64,000 nucleotides of DNA from Synechococcus sp. SP2 MAG (GCA_030756895.1 JAVBIX010000010.1:62001-126000), one strand, 5' to 3'; shown: positions 46,679-58,305, counted from the first letter of the stretch. Numbers and translations are program-made. The notes: generated from the sequence alone by a model not told the origin.

Positions 46679-47269
46679 TCATAACCACTTTTCAGGAATA
46701 TTTTCAGCCCAGTTACTGATGCGCTGAAAGCGGAATTCACCAGCAATAGATCCCCAGCATCGCTCGTGTGTTTTGGGGTCGTGTCCTCGATCCAATGTTG
46801 TTAATTCATCGCCTTGGAGGTGAAAGCTGCTCACCAAATAGGTCTCTTTCCCATCGCGACGCACGATGCAGCGACATCCAGGTTCAAGTTCACCATGAAA
46901 GGCATTGTCTAATTGACGTACTTGATAGTGGCAATGATCTAGGCGGATTAGATCTTGCTCTTTAATTGTTTTCCTGCACTCATGATTATGTGTAGCAGTT
47001 GAGAAGTGATCTGGATCTTTAAATGTATGATTCCACAGTTTTATGGTTCCCGAAGTAACTTCTTCGGCGCGAATCACCCTAAGCCTGTAAGGATGCTTGG
47101 GGTCGACTGCATAGGTTTGTTCGAGAAGGATTGAACCAGGCTGCAGATGCTCAATTGGCCTATAGCGAAGAAAAATATGTGCAAATAACGGTGGGTTATC
47201 AAATGCCTGTTGCTGGTTACTGTATTCACCACAAAGATTTTGAAGAAAATGTCCAATCGTTGCTGTCAT
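46679..47269 (-). CDS. rpcT: CpcT/CpeT-family bilin lyase (RpcT)
   Basis: 196-residue T-type lyase, expected to attach the bilin at Cys153 of the phycocyanin beta chain next door. Family landmarks: GEYSNQQQAFDNPPLFAHIF, RYRPIE, QTYAVDPKHPYRLRVIRA, LEPGCRCIVRRDGKETYLVS and DRGHDPKTHERCWGS. Follows rpcA after a terminator hairpin and leads into rpcE, so expression probably comes by read-through of that hairpin. Confidence 0.85.
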   Translation of the reverse strand: MTATIGHFLQNLCGEYSNQQQAFDNPPLFAHIFLRYRPIEHLQPGSILLEQTYAVDPKHPYRLRVIRAEEVTSGTIKLWNHTFKDPDHFSTATHNHECRKTIKEQDLIRLDHCHYQVRQLDNAFHGELEPGCRCIVRRDGKETYLVSSFHLQGDELTTLDRGHDPKTHERCWGSIAGEFRFQRISNWAENIPEKWL

Positions 47270-47295
47270 TTAGGCGGTTTTCTCCTTGTGACATT

Positions 47296-47321
47296 GAAAA
47301 AGCCCCCATTGTAAGGGGGCT
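47296..47321 (-). terminator. terminator/attenuator between rpcA and rpcT
   Basis: Minus strand reads AGCCCCCTTACAATGGGGGCTTTTTC: a perfect 6-bp G/C stem with a short loop, then a T run. It lies after the rpcA stop and before rpcT, so it would limit lyase transcripts relative to the abundant phycocyanin subunits. Confidence 0.85.
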
Positions 47322-47358
47322 TGAATGCATTGACTGATTTGATCCTTGCTAGTTGGGA

Positions 47359-47847
47359 TCAGGTCAGTGCATTAATTGCATAGTTGATATAGCTGTTGGC
47401 TTCGGTTGCAGCATCGCCTGATAGGCCATGGCTGCTTTTAATATGCTTAAGAGCCTCTACATACCATGAAGGGGAAAGCTCAAAAGTGCGGTTGATCTCG
47501 TCAAGACCAGCGATGAGGTAGTCATCCATAGGGCCTGTGCCACCGGCAACCAAGCAATAGGTGACCATTCTCAAGTAATAGCCGATATCACGAGAGCACT
47601 TTGCCTTTCCTTCAGGAGTGGTTGAGTAGTTCGGCCCCTCCATCTGAGTGGTGTAAGGGAACTTGGTGTAGACAGCCTGCGTGGCACCGCTTACGAGTGA
47701 ATCGGCCTTTGCTGTAAGACCTTTGGCGGCCTCTAGGCTCGCTTGGGCACGGTTGAAACGTCCAGAAGCTGCTTGGACTTCTGTGTTGCTAAGGAAACGG
47801 CCTTGTGAGTCGGCGGCTGCAACCGCTTCGGTAAGTGGAGTTTTCAT
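47359..47847 (-). CDS. rpcA: R-phycocyanin alpha chain
   Basis: 162-residue alpha subunit of phycocyanin. The bilin attachment Cys84 is in [15 protein letters not shown]; the start [20 protein letters not shown] and the end [12 protein letters not shown] are typical of alpha-phycocyanin. Called R-phycocyanin because the island also makes PEB; the bilin type cannot be read from the sequence. Second gene after rpcB, separated by about 40 bases. Confidence 0.95.
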   Translation of the reverse strand: MKTPLTEAVAAADSQGRFLSNTEVQAASGRFNRAQASLEAAKGLTAKADSLVSGATQAVYTKFPYTTQMEGPNYSTTPEGKAKCSRDIGYYLRMVTYCLVAGGTGPMDDYLIAGLDEINRTFELSPSWYVEALKHIKSSHGLSGDAATEANSYINYAINALT

Positions 47848-47886
47848 TTAGAGATGAGGGAGGTGAAGTGGAATCAATTCGCCAGA

Positions 47887-48405
47887 TCAGGCAACGGATG
47901 CAGCTGCACGATCAAAATAAGTACCGATTTCACTACTCAGCGAAGCGCAATCGCCACTGGAAATTCCTGCACTGTCGTTAACGATAGAAAGTGCTGCGTC
48001 CTTCATCAGGTTCACACCAGTTGCAACAGAAGCACCTGGTGTTCCTAATGCGAGATAGGTCTCACGAAGACCATTTAGGCAACGATCCTCTAAGACAGAT
48101 GCATCACCAGTGAATGCTGAATATGTGATGTAACGCAGGATGATTTCCATATCGCGAAGGCAAGCTGCCATGCGGCGGGAGGTGTATGCGTTTCCTCCGG
48201 GAGAAATCAGAGCAGGTTGTTGCGCGAAAAGTGCGCGTGCAGCATTAGCAACGATTGTGGAGGCGTTGTTGGAAATCCGGCTTACGGCATCCAAGCGCTT
48301 GTTGCTGCCGGAAACCATGGCTGCCAGAGCATCAATTTCACTGGCACTGATGAACTGTCCCCTGGCGTCGGCCTGGGCGACAACCTTGGTGAAGGCGTCG
48401 AACAT
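47887..48405 (-). CDS. rpcB: R-phycocyanin beta chain
   Basis: 172-residue beta subunit with both bilin cysteines: C82 in [16 protein letters not shown] and C153 in [13 protein letters not shown]. Start [16 protein letters not shown]. First gene of the rpcB-rpcA-(hairpin)-rpcT-rpcE-rpcF group; the 189 bases before it (to the pebB stop) must contain its promoter, but I can name no element. Confidence 0.95.
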   Translation of the reverse strand: MFDAFTKVVAQADARGQFISASEIDALAAMVSGSNKRLDAVSRISNNASTIVANAARALFAQQPALISPGGNAYTSRRMAACLRDMEIILRYITYSAFTGDASVLEDRCLNGLRETYLALGTPGASVATGVNLMKDAALSIVNDSAGISSGDCASLSSEIGTYFDRAAASVA

Positions 48406-48594
48406 TTTTTACTCCTGCTTGCAATGTCTGGTGAGGTGTCCAAGCACCCGTGAGACCATCCTACGGAAGTCCTCTCGGGTTCCAGGCAATTTTCGCCAAA
48501 TGCTTAGTACTCCCTCGAATGCTGTTCATAATGTGTAACCCGCTACGGGTGGTTGGAGCTGCACTGGACCTCAAAAACTACAAATGAGTCTCGA

Positions 48595-50078
<1,484 letters not shown>

Positions 50079-50088
50079 TTAAATGTGC

Positions 50089-50691
50089 TTATAAAGGATT
50101 GGTCTGAGCGAACATTTGGGCTTGGCTAGCAATTTCTTCAATATCGGCTTTGCTTGGGCATCGAAATTCTGTGCAGTAGGTGGTCATTGCAGCACCATTT
50201 AAAAACTGTACTGAACTAACCCGCATTCTGATTTGATCGTTCACAAACCAGCAGCGCTCAATCCCAAAATTTGTGTCGTATCTGGACTTGATTGTCAGCA
50301 CTCCATCCGTAGTGAATTCGTATGTACTAAGAGTGGGTTTTTTCTCTACGTAACCAACATCTCTTAAAAGATATCCTTGGTTGGAATGCTCAGGTTTTGG
50401 AACATCGATGACAATGGCTGCATAATCATCATTGCGCTTGTCAGCAAGAAGGTTGCTTTCCCACCAAAATCTTGCTCCACCATTGGCTTCTTTGGCTTCA
50501 ATTCCGAATACTTTGCAAACCTTTTCTACTGCATTATCAGATGTATCGAAGGGTTCAATGATTAGATTTGAGTCTGCAGCTTCATCGTCTTGGCTATCAA
50601 GATGATGAACCACCCGTCTATTAAGCCATAACCCGCGGCTGGCCTCGAAAAAATCCACCATTGTGACTGGAGGATTGTCCATCAAAGTCAT
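50089..50691 (-). CDS. cpeU: CpeS/CpcS-family bilin lyase (probably CpeU)
   Basis: 200-residue S/U-type lyase, a lipocalin-like fold that attaches bilins to Cys82-type sites. Landmarks: MVDFFEASRGLWLNRRVVHH, ARFWWESNLLADKR and GYLLRDVGYVEKKPTLSTYEF, and RYDTNFGIERCWFVNDQIRMR. A second S-type gene (cpeS) lies at 63055, so this one is likely CpeU or a CpcS-type for phycocyanin. Start ATG 50691, overlapping the upstream small gene's stop (ATGA). Which chain it serves is not readable. Confidence 0.68.
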   Translation of the reverse strand: MTLMDNPPVTMVDFFEASRGLWLNRRVVHHLDSQDDEAADSNLIIEPFDTSDNAVEKVCKVFGIEAKEANGGARFWWESNLLADKRNDDYAAIVIDVPKPEHSNQGYLLRDVGYVEKKPTLSTYEFTTDGVLTIKSRYDTNFGIERCWFVNDQIRMRVSSVQFLNGAAMTTYCTEFRCPSKADIEEIASQAQMFAQTNPL

Positions 50692-50921
50692 GCTTGACTC
50701 TCTTGTGTATCTCTTTGAACTTTCAGTTGGGTGAGAATTGCATCAATCCGAGTGAGCTCAGGGTGCTCTTTGATTGTTGTATCGATTTTCTTTTGGGATA
50801 AACGAAGCTTTTTGCCAAGGCCCACAACATCGTCGTAAAGTCGTTCTCTATAGGCAGTTAATTCTGTAATTGTTTCGATCAGCTCTTCAATTGAAGGCGC
50901 CTGACTTGATTCTTCTGTCAT
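50688..50921 (-). CDS. small coiled-coil protein of the phycobilisome island
   Basis: 77 residues from ATG 50921 (MTEESSQAPSIEELIETITE). Almost entirely helical and charged, with heptad-like spacing over LTAYRERLYDDVVGLGKKL and KIDTTIKEHPELTRIDAILT. I know it only as an unnamed conserved gene of marine Synechococcus phycobilisome regions. It is translationally coupled to the CpeS-type lyase gene (ATGA overlap), so it may help that lyase. The frame opens further upstream to 51095, but this part is not protein-like. Confidence 0.55.
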   Translation of the reverse strand: MTEESSQAPSIEELIETITELTAYRERLYDDVVGLGKKLRLSQKKIDTTIKEHPELTRIDAILTQLKVQRDTQESQA

Positions 50922-51841
<920 letters not shown>

Positions 51842-51891
51842 TCTGGATTAAAGGCCTACTTTCTCCGCATTCAGACACTATTCATCTTTAG

Positions 51892-52395
<504 letters not shown>

Positions 52396-52416
52396 GAAGC
52401 ATTGTCATTGATGTAA

Positions 52417-52440
52417 GGAGAGCAAACGCTCTCCTTTTTT
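52417..52440 (+). terminator. intrinsic terminator after cpeA
   Basis: GGAGAGC AAAC GCTCTCC followed by TTTTTTTAT: a perfect 7-bp stem, 4-base loop and T run, 21 bases after the cpeA stop. Ends the cpeBA transcript; the opposite lyase gene begins its stop codon just beyond. Confidence 0.92.
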
Positions 52441-52444
52441 TATG

Positions 52445-53383
52445 TCAAATTTTATTGTTAGTCGTTTTATTTATTTGATTAATGGCTAGCGCTAAAACAT
52501 TCAAAACAACCTTATCTTCTTCTTCTTTGATTCTATCCTGAAGCGCTTTGATTGACTGTGTCGCGCGAAGCTTCATTAATGATAGTGCGCTATTCTTTCT
52601 TACCCAGGCATCAGGGTCAGAAAGAAGAGGCATTAAAAGTGGTGCGTCTAGTGTTGTATCGCCAATCTGGCCTACGAAGGTTGCTGCTTCTGCACGAATC
52701 TCAGCACAAGAGTCAGACAAAGCATTGATCAATAATTCCCTGTCTTCTTCTGTCTCTAATGTTTGTATTTGGCTACTTAAGGCAAGTATTGATGCCTTAC
52801 GTACATTGAAATTTTCTGAATTGGCAGCCTTCCGCAATACTGTTTGCGCTCGATCTCCGATTAAAGTGAGTGCCCAATTTGCAAGACCAATCTGCATTTC
52901 CGTGCTGTCTGGATTCTCGACAATGCTTAAAATTACTGTGATTGCTTTCTCACCCATCGCAGCCATGGCTCCCATGGTTGAACCTTGAACAACTGAGTCA
53001 TCGTCAGCAAGAAAAGCTGACAGTAGGTCAGGCAGACTGGCAGGATCTGCAATCAGAATCAGAGTTTTGGCAGCTGCCCTTCTTACCGTGACTTGACTGC
53101 TATGTTTCATTGCCTGACATAAGGCCGGTACAGCAGCTTTACCAACTGATCCAAGGCTTTCAGAGAAATTACGCCGTAACAACCCTCGAGGGTCACCGAG
53201 TCCAGCTATCATGACGTCTATTGATTCAGGATCAGAATCAATCGGCAATCCTGCTTTTAGTTTCTCTTTGAGATGCGTTGCCAAATCAAGGGCTTCTTGA
53301 TGGTTCAGCTGATTTCCAGCTGAACCACTTTCGTTGATGCCTGTTTGATTCAACTGCCGAGAAAGGCCATCTGCATCGATCAT
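52445..53383 (-). CDS. cpeF: HEAT-repeat bilin lyase, CpeF/MpeV type
   Basis: 312 residues from ATG 53383 (an ATG at 53431 is possible but shares its CATG with the start of the divergent gene). E/F-clan lyase built from HEAT repeats: [96 protein letters not shown]. Relatives CpeF/MpeV place the doubly linked bilin at beta-50/61; the location beside cpeBA fits. A clear paralogue is at 56358-57263. Whether it also isomerises PEB to PUB cannot be told. Confidence 0.65.
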   Translation of the reverse strand: MIDADGLSRQLNQTGINESGSAGNQLNHQEALDLATHLKEKLKAGLPIDSDPESIDVMIAGLGDPRGLLRRNFSESLGSVGKAAVPALCQAMKHSSQVTVRRAAAKTLILIADPASLPDLLSAFLADDDSVVQGSTMGAMAAMGEKAITVILSIVENPDSTEMQIGLANWALTLIGDRAQTVLRKAANSENFNVRKASILALSSQIQTLETEEDRELLINALSDSCAEIRAEAATFVGQIGDTTLDAPLLMPLLSDPDAWVRKNSALSLMKLRATQSIKALQDRIKEEEDKVVLNVLALAINQINKTTNNKI

Positions 53384-53429
53384 TCTCAGCTTTAACTCTT
53401 TCCAATCACTTCTGATAATAGTCGAAACC

Positions 53430-53858
53430 ATGACCACTTTTGTTGTATCGCATAATCTACAAATTAATTCTGAATTTACACCGCCTTTCTCTGGGGAAGC
53501 TTTGGCTTCTGGTCTAGTCAGTAGCTCAACAATCCTTAAATCTGCTGTTGCTTTGAATCACTCGCATTGGCTAGTAAGGATTGACTCTGAGCTGTCTCCA
53601 AAAAATATGGCAATTGAACTCGTGAAAGCTTGGAAGATTTTTAGACTTGATCAAGGGCATTCAGTTGATCATTCATGGATTGCTCTCGGAGGACGAAAAG
53701 ATTCCGCAGCTATGACAAGTTCTGCACCCTTGCAACAAGGATATTGGGGGGTTGATGTCGTGGAATGTACGAACCCAGATGCTTTCCTTGAGAGTATCAA
53801 TTGGGATGCTCTCAAGGCAGGTCGGCCAGAGGAATCGGTTTTCGAATACAGAGGTTAG
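53430..53858 (+). CDS. unknown protein of the phycoerythrin island
   Basis: 142 residues, [20 protein letters not shown] at the N-terminus, with [20 protein letters not shown] and [21 protein letters not shown] recognise no domain; no signal peptide or membrane segment. It sits between two phycobilin genes and starts head-to-head with the CpeF-like lyase, so a role in phycoerythrin maturation or regulation is inferred from position only. Confidence 0.6.
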   Translation: MTTFVVSHNLQINSEFTPPFSGEALASGLVSSSTILKSAVALNHSHWLVRIDSELSPKNMAIELVKAWKIFRLDQGHSVDHSWIALGGRKDSAAMTSSAPLQQGYWGVDVVECTNPDAFLESINWDALKAGRPEESVFEYRG

Positions 53859-53874
53859 TTTCTCCTAGGATCGC

Positions 53875-54192
53875 TTAGCTTTTTTTTCTTGCTCTGCGAT
53901 TCGTTGTTTTTTTCTCTTTTTTCACCTCTGTTTCATTAGCGCTATCGCTTGGGATTTCTCGCTTAGTGCGTTTTGGCTCTGGAGAAGCAGGCTTTTTAGT
54001 ATCAGATTGATTTTTATTTCCTACTTCATGGATATTAGTGATGGCGGTAACAGTGATTCCCGACTGACGCATTACTTGAATACTTCTGCTCAACAAGTTA
54101 AAGGGAATTTGAATGCTTGTTGGTGTTGTTGGTCTTGATCGGCCATAAGCAATTGTTTTTACAAAAAATGAGTTGCTTGAAAAGGGACCCAT
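53875..54192 (-). CDS. free-standing CpcD-like domain with basic tail
   Basis: 105 residues. Residues 8-55 (FFVKTIAYGRSRPTTPTSIQ, IPFNLLSRSIQVMRQSGITV, TAITNIHEV) follow the CpcD linker pattern: F.V......R......IP...L....Q...R.G..I..I. The C-terminal half is low complexity and rich in Lys/Arg/Glu. CpcD-type domains cap rods or link phycobiliprotein to partners; here the domain is alone, like CpcD itself, but with a charged tail. Convergent with the unknown gene upstream (16-base gap). Confidence 0.6.
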   Translation of the reverse strand: MGPFSSNSFFVKTIAYGRSRPTTPTSIQIPFNLLSRSIQVMRQSGITVTAITNIHEVGNKNQSDTKKPASPEPKRTKREIPSDSANETEVKKEKKTTNRRARKKS

Positions 54193-54332
54193 CGATTCAA
54201 TCTTGACTAGCCTAAGATTATGGCCTAATCATCAATTCTGCAACCCATCTGAATATACCTTTTCGATGACTCGGTGCTGGTAAAAGTTTTATGAAGAAGT
54301 GCTAGTATTATTTCATTGTTTATGTTCTTATT

Positions 54333-55661
54333 TTGCATAAGCCCGAAAGATTTGACAAGATCCATCCAGGTCTGACCTGTGAGCATGCTCGTCATTTGCT
54401 GATGAAGTCAGTGAGTAACCAAGATTCGGAAAGTGATTTCTATACAGCGGCAGCACACTTAATCAATTGTCCGTGCCCTGAGACTGAAAAAGCGTTGATT
54501 GAATTTCTGCAAAATCGCCTATCTTCTTGCCAATCAGTCAAAATCACTAAACGCAAGATTGTTGAAGTTCTGGCTCGTCTTGGATGTATTGATGCAATCC
54601 CTGTGATCGGACAGTGCTTATGGTCTGATGATGTCTATTTAGTGGAAAATTCTGTTTGGTCATTGCAAACATTGCAATGTAATGATGAGACTCTCGTCGA
54701 CAAGATGATTGGTATTCTTGAAGCCGATATTGCCAACCAGAGAATTATCATACAGTGTCTATCTTCGTTAGATGTCTCTAGAAGTGTTGATACCATCCGC
54801 CCATTTCAGTTCAGTTCTGTTCCCGGAATTAAGGGCGCGGCAATTTCTGCCATCTCTAAGTTAACGCATGATTGCGAACGAGTTCATGAGATTTCTCTGA
54901 ATTTATTTTTACCTAATCAAATGGATAGGCATTTTGCTATCCAGGATTTGATTGATGCCAATGCGATTGACCAGATCGATGAAGTATTTTCTGCACCTGT
55001 ATCGCCTGTTTTTAAAATTCGTGCTATTCGTAAGCTTTATGGTGATAATTTAGCTGGCACCGTTACCCCTTGCTTGCTGACTTCTTTAGATTCTCTTCTC
55101 TCCTGTAACTTGGCTGCGATCAATTGTGTTCATCGGTATGATCGGATTCCATCTGGTGAGTTTCTTGTTAGAGATCTCTACAATACTGACTTCAGTCGTT
55201 GTTATTTAGCACTTAAGCATCTATCTTCTTCTCCTTCCTCTGAGATTTTCCCGCTGTTGAAGGATTCTTGGATTGAAGAGGCTCACAATGATTATGGGGC
55301 TCATTATTTCTTTATTAATCTGTTTGGCTCTATTCCTGATTGGTCAGTGGAAGCAATTTCTTGGATTATTGAAGTTCTTGTCGCATCGATTTTTAATGTT
55401 AGGCCACAATTTCAGAAGAGTAGATCTGCATCTGTATTGGCACTTGCCAAGTTGAATCCTATAATGCTGTGTGAGTTTATTGAGGAGATTCTGGCTGCTC
55501 GTGATTCATTGCCTTGGGATATGCGCTATTCATTAATTCAAGCAATAGACAAGTATTCAGAACTTGACAAAGTATCTAAAAGAAAGATGATTTTAGAAAT
55601 TTCTGATGATGATAAGGATCTCTTTGTGCAGGCCAGAGCAGGTATGGCGATAGTGTTGTAG
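54333..55661 (+). CDS. cpeY: phycoerythrobilin lyase CpeY
   Basis: 442-residue HEAT-repeat lyase of the CpeY/MpeY clan; CpeY attaches PEB to Cys82 of alpha-PEI, helped by CpeZ. N-terminal HPGLTCEHARHLLM and repeats around VLARLGCIDAIPVIGQCLWS, YLVENSVWSLQTLQ, and a C-terminal YGAHYFFINLFGSIPDWS match the family. Start TTG 54333 is used; the next ATG would remove conserved residues. AT-rich. cpeZ follows after 73 bases. Confidence 0.82.
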   Translation: MHKPERFDKIHPGLTCEHARHLLMKSVSNQDSESDFYTAAAHLINCPCPETEKALIEFLQNRLSSCQSVKITKRKIVEVLARLGCIDAIPVIGQCLWSDDVYLVENSVWSLQTLQCNDETLVDKMIGILEADIANQRIIIQCLSSLDVSRSVDTIRPFQFSSVPGIKGAAISAISKLTHDCERVHEISLNLFLPNQMDRHFAIQDLIDANAIDQIDEVFSAPVSPVFKIRAIRKLYGDNLAGTVTPCLLTSLDSLLSCNLAAINCVHRYDRIPSGEFLVRDLYNTDFSRCYLALKHLSSSPSSEIFPLLKDSWIEEAHNDYGAHYFFINLFGSIPDWSVEAISWIIEVLVASIFNVRPQFQKSRSASVLALAKLNPIMLCEFIEEILAARDSLPWDMRYSLIQAIDKYSELDKVSKRKMILEISDDDKDLFVQARAGMAIVL

Positions 55662-55734
55662 GGCATTGCGGTATGTCAATACGAGTTCATTGCTATTGTC
55701 TCCTGCTAAGATCTTATAGCCTTCATTTTGTGTT

Positions 55735-56361
55735 GTGTCTTCAATAATATCTCTGGATGATCTGTTCCTAGATTTATCCCATCCGAATCCTAATATTCGA
55801 ATGGATGCATGTGTAGTAATGTCAGAAAACTATTTTGATGAAGCCTTCCCTCGGCTTCTTGATCTATTAAATGACCCTGACCCAATTGTCTACCGTACCG
55901 CAGTTAAAGGTTTAGGTGTTTTTGGTCATCGTGTTGTTCTTCCTCTGCTTGATCTTTATAAAACCACCAGCAATTGTACGGTTAAAGCCTGCTGTATCAA
56001 GGCTTTTGTTCAAATTTCTGTGAACTATCCAGATGTGGCTTTTCTAGATGAAGCCATCATTGTATTAGAGAGTGCCTTAGATGATACTAATCCTGTTGTG
56101 TCTCAATCTGCATTGATGACTCTTGGGCATTTCGCAAAACAAGATAAGGAGAAAGAACGTGTTGTTCCAATTTTAATTCAAGCATGCAATAGCGCAAATA
56201 TAGCTCATGTTCAATCGGCGGTTATGGCCCTTGCGGAAGTAAACTCTTCTGATATAGATCAATGTTTTGCGAGTTTGATTGATAATGAATCAACGGATGA
56301 CTTGGTTAAAGACATTCTCGAGTCGAGCATATCTCGCCGGCAAAGTCTATTTGGTATTTAG
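55735..56361 (+). CDS. cpeZ: CpeZ, chaperone-like partner of bilin lyases
   Basis: 208 residues from GTG 55735. HEAT repeats: LDDLFLDLSHPNPNIRMDACVVM, DPDPIVYRTAVKGLGVFG, CTVKACCIKAFVQIS, TNPVVSQSALMTLGHF. Size and position right after cpeY match CpeZ, which supports CpeY and CpeF in folding or lyase action. Its last 4 bases overlap the convergent MpeU-like gene. Confidence 0.82.
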   Translation: MSSIISLDDLFLDLSHPNPNIRMDACVVMSENYFDEAFPRLLDLLNDPDPIVYRTAVKGLGVFGHRVVLPLLDLYKTTSNCTVKACCIKAFVQISVNYPDVAFLDEAIIVLESALDDTNPVVSQSALMTLGHFAKQDKEKERVVPILIQACNSANIAHVQSAVMALAEVNSSDIDQCFASLIDNESTDDLVKDILESSISRRQSLFGI

Positions 56362-57263
56362 ATCGTATCTCGGCGGCTTTTTAACTGATCCCTGGCAACG
56401 ATCATAACTCCTTTCACTTGCTCGTCAGATTCGCTATTAATTGCCTGATCAATAGTATTGATTGAAATCACTGATTCCATTTTCATGAGTGACAGTGCAG
56501 TATTTTTTCGTACCTGATCATTTTTGTCTTCTAATAATTCGTGGAGTTGATTAGCGGCTTCTTCTTGATCCATCGATTTCCCTACGATTGTTGCTGCTTC
56601 AGCACGCACCTCGCTATTGGGATCCTTAAGTGCATTCAATATTAATAATCTTACTTCGTTGTTTTCGTGCTTTTGAGCCTGTTCTGCTAAAGCACTTAGG
56701 GCTGCTATTCTAATTTCTGGATTTTTAGAACTTGTTGCTGAATGCAAGGCCTTGGGGCTCTTAGAGCCTATGAAACCTAATGCAAGATTGATCAATCCTA
56801 TCTGAAAAGCCGTGCACTTTGGCTCAGTTAAAATTTTCAGTAATGGCTCAATCGCTGCTTCCCCTATTGTGGCCATAGCCCCAGCTGATGAACCTTGTAC
56901 AACAGGATCTTCGTCTGTTTCAAATGCTTCGATTAGATTTGGGAGTGCTTTTTTGTTCCCAATAATATTTAGTGTTTTAGCTGAGGCTCTTCTGATGGTG
57001 ACATTAGAGCTGCTTTTCAATGCTTCGCATAATATTGGAATGGCCTCTTCTCCAACTGAGCCGAGACTTTTTGCGAATGTTAATCTTAATTCTCCTCTAT
57101 TGTCACCCAATCCGGCAACCATTTTGTTTATGGATTCGAGATCTGAATTTGGCAGTTCTCCATTGCTTAGTTTTTGTTTTAAGGCCGTAGCAAGTTCTAG
57201 TGCTTCTTCCTCCGTCAGGCTCTCGCTTTTCAGGGCATCGTGCTCCGATTGAGCTCCTGTCAT
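56358..57263 (-). CDS. mpeU: HEAT-repeat bilin lyase/isomerase, MpeU type
   Basis: 301 residues, paralogous to the gene at 52445 along its length (compare VAGLGDNRGELRLTFAKSLG with [20 protein letters not shown], and VRKNTALSLMKM with [12 protein letters not shown]). It is downstream of mpeC on the same strand, the place where mpeU lies in PEII strains. MpeU is needed for full phycourobilin content in blue-light strains. Whether this copy is a lyase-isomerase (PUB) or a plain lyase cannot be told from the sequence; mpeV is the alternative name. Confidence 0.62.
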   Translation of the reverse strand: MTGAQSEHDALKSESLTEEEALELATALKQKLSNGELPNSDLESINKMVAGLGDNRGELRLTFAKSLGSVGEEAIPILCEALKSSSNVTIRRASAKTLNIIGNKKALPNLIEAFETDEDPVVQGSSAGAMATIGEAAIEPLLKILTEPKCTAFQIGLINLALGFIGSKSPKALHSATSSKNPEIRIAALSALAEQAQKHENNEVRLLILNALKDPNSEVRAEAATIVGKSMDQEEAANQLHELLEDKNDQVRKNTALSLMKMESVISINTIDQAINSESDEQVKGVMIVARDQLKSRRDTI

Positions 57264-57369
57264 GTTTAAGTTTTTACTTTCTTGTTGAATCTAGTCTATC
57301 TTCCCTGTATTTCCTGTTCTGTTTCAATCATTAATTGATGTCGGCATCTAATGGAGAATACTCCTCATG

Positions 57370-57395
57370 AAAAAGCCCCCATCATTGATGAGGGC
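57370..57395 (-). terminator. intrinsic terminator between mpeC and mpeU
   Basis: Minus strand: GCCCTCATC AAT GATGGGGGC then TTTTTC. The stem has one mismatch (A/C). It follows the mpeC stop by 28 bases, so mpeU is expressed only by read-through or its own promoter. Confidence 0.85.
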
Positions 57396-57423
57396 CTACG
57401 CTATTTATCCTGAGGTTTTGAAT

Positions 57424-58305
57424 CTAGAAGAAGATTCCAAACGGACGGAATGGTACATAATCGCTTGCTGCTGGTGGATTATGACCTGTGTACTGTTGCT
57501 GTGGCAGCTTGACAGGGATTTTGGTAACAGATACATAAGAGAAAGGCTGAGGTTTTGTGCTTTCTCTCAATGCATTTGCCAAGGTATTGACGGTTCTGCT
57601 TTGTCTGCCCTGTGCATTATCGCTGATTGCTACTTTCATACCTCCTAGTTCCCTCATCAGGTTGTAGGAGCGAGTAAACATTCCTGCGTAGGAATCTTGC
57701 GTACGCTCGTAAGGAACGATATCGCTACCAAATACTTCGGTGTATTCGGCAGAGTTGGTTAGTGAATCAACCAGTGCATCGAAGCCATGTTCTGCTTGCA
57801 GCTTGATGTGATTTTGAACTTCTGCTTGGCTTAGAGGTGCTCTACCAAGAAGATGCTTGAAGTTCAGTTCGATACCTCGTTGGGCTCCAACTGCATGGAA
57901 GAAATTGTCTTTGTAGAAGGTTGACTTTGCCAAGCCATTTACAAAATCACGGACATTGATTTCTCCGTTAAGGAGCCTTGCTTCGAGTGATTTCTCCTGC
58001 TGGCTGTCTGTAGGTGGCTTGTTTCCCAGGACTTGGCGATAGGCAGCCTTGATCACACGCTTGAGTGCTTCTGTATCACCTGGGTTATATCTGTCAGCGA
58101 CGACTCCGAATGGACATTCTGAATGGAGTCTGGGGCCTATTCCGATTCCCGATGCAGCGCAGTGTTGCCTCTTGTATTCGGCTCTTGCGCCAGAAGGAGT
58201 ATATGGGACTGTGCTTTTGCCAGCTTTGTTGGATGTGGAGAATGAAGCTGGGCCTGTTCTGGTTGCCGAGGTCAAGGATTTTAGGCTTGTTTCTGCTCCG
58301 AGCAT
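57424..58305 (-). CDS. mpeC: phycoerythrin II gamma subunit/linker (MpeC type)
   Basis: 293-residue rod linker. N-terminal extension with Cys49 in YKRQHCAASGIGIGPR, the position of the phycourobilin in the known MpeC gamma subunit. Then a Pfam PBS-linker (REP) domain, about 70-215: YNPGDTEALKRVIKAAYRQV, LLNGEINVRDFVNGLAKSTF, GAQRGIELNFKHLLGRAPLS. C-terminal YVPFRPFGIFF. Directly downstream of mpeBA, as in known PEII operons. A different PEII linker (mpeD/mpeE-like) is the alternative. Confidence 0.75.
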   Translation of the reverse strand: MLGAETSLKSLTSATRTGPASFSTSNKAGKSTVPYTPSGARAEYKRQHCAASGIGIGPRLHSECPFGVVADRYNPGDTEALKRVIKAAYRQVLGNKPPTDSQQEKSLEARLLNGEINVRDFVNGLAKSTFYKDNFFHAVGAQRGIELNFKHLLGRAPLSQAEVQNHIKLQAEHGFDALVDSLTNSAEYTEVFGSDIVPYERTQDSYAGMFTRSYNLMRELGGMKVAISDNAQGRQSRTVNTLANALRESTKPQPFSYVSVTKIPVKLPQQQYTGHNPPAASDYVPFRPFGIFF

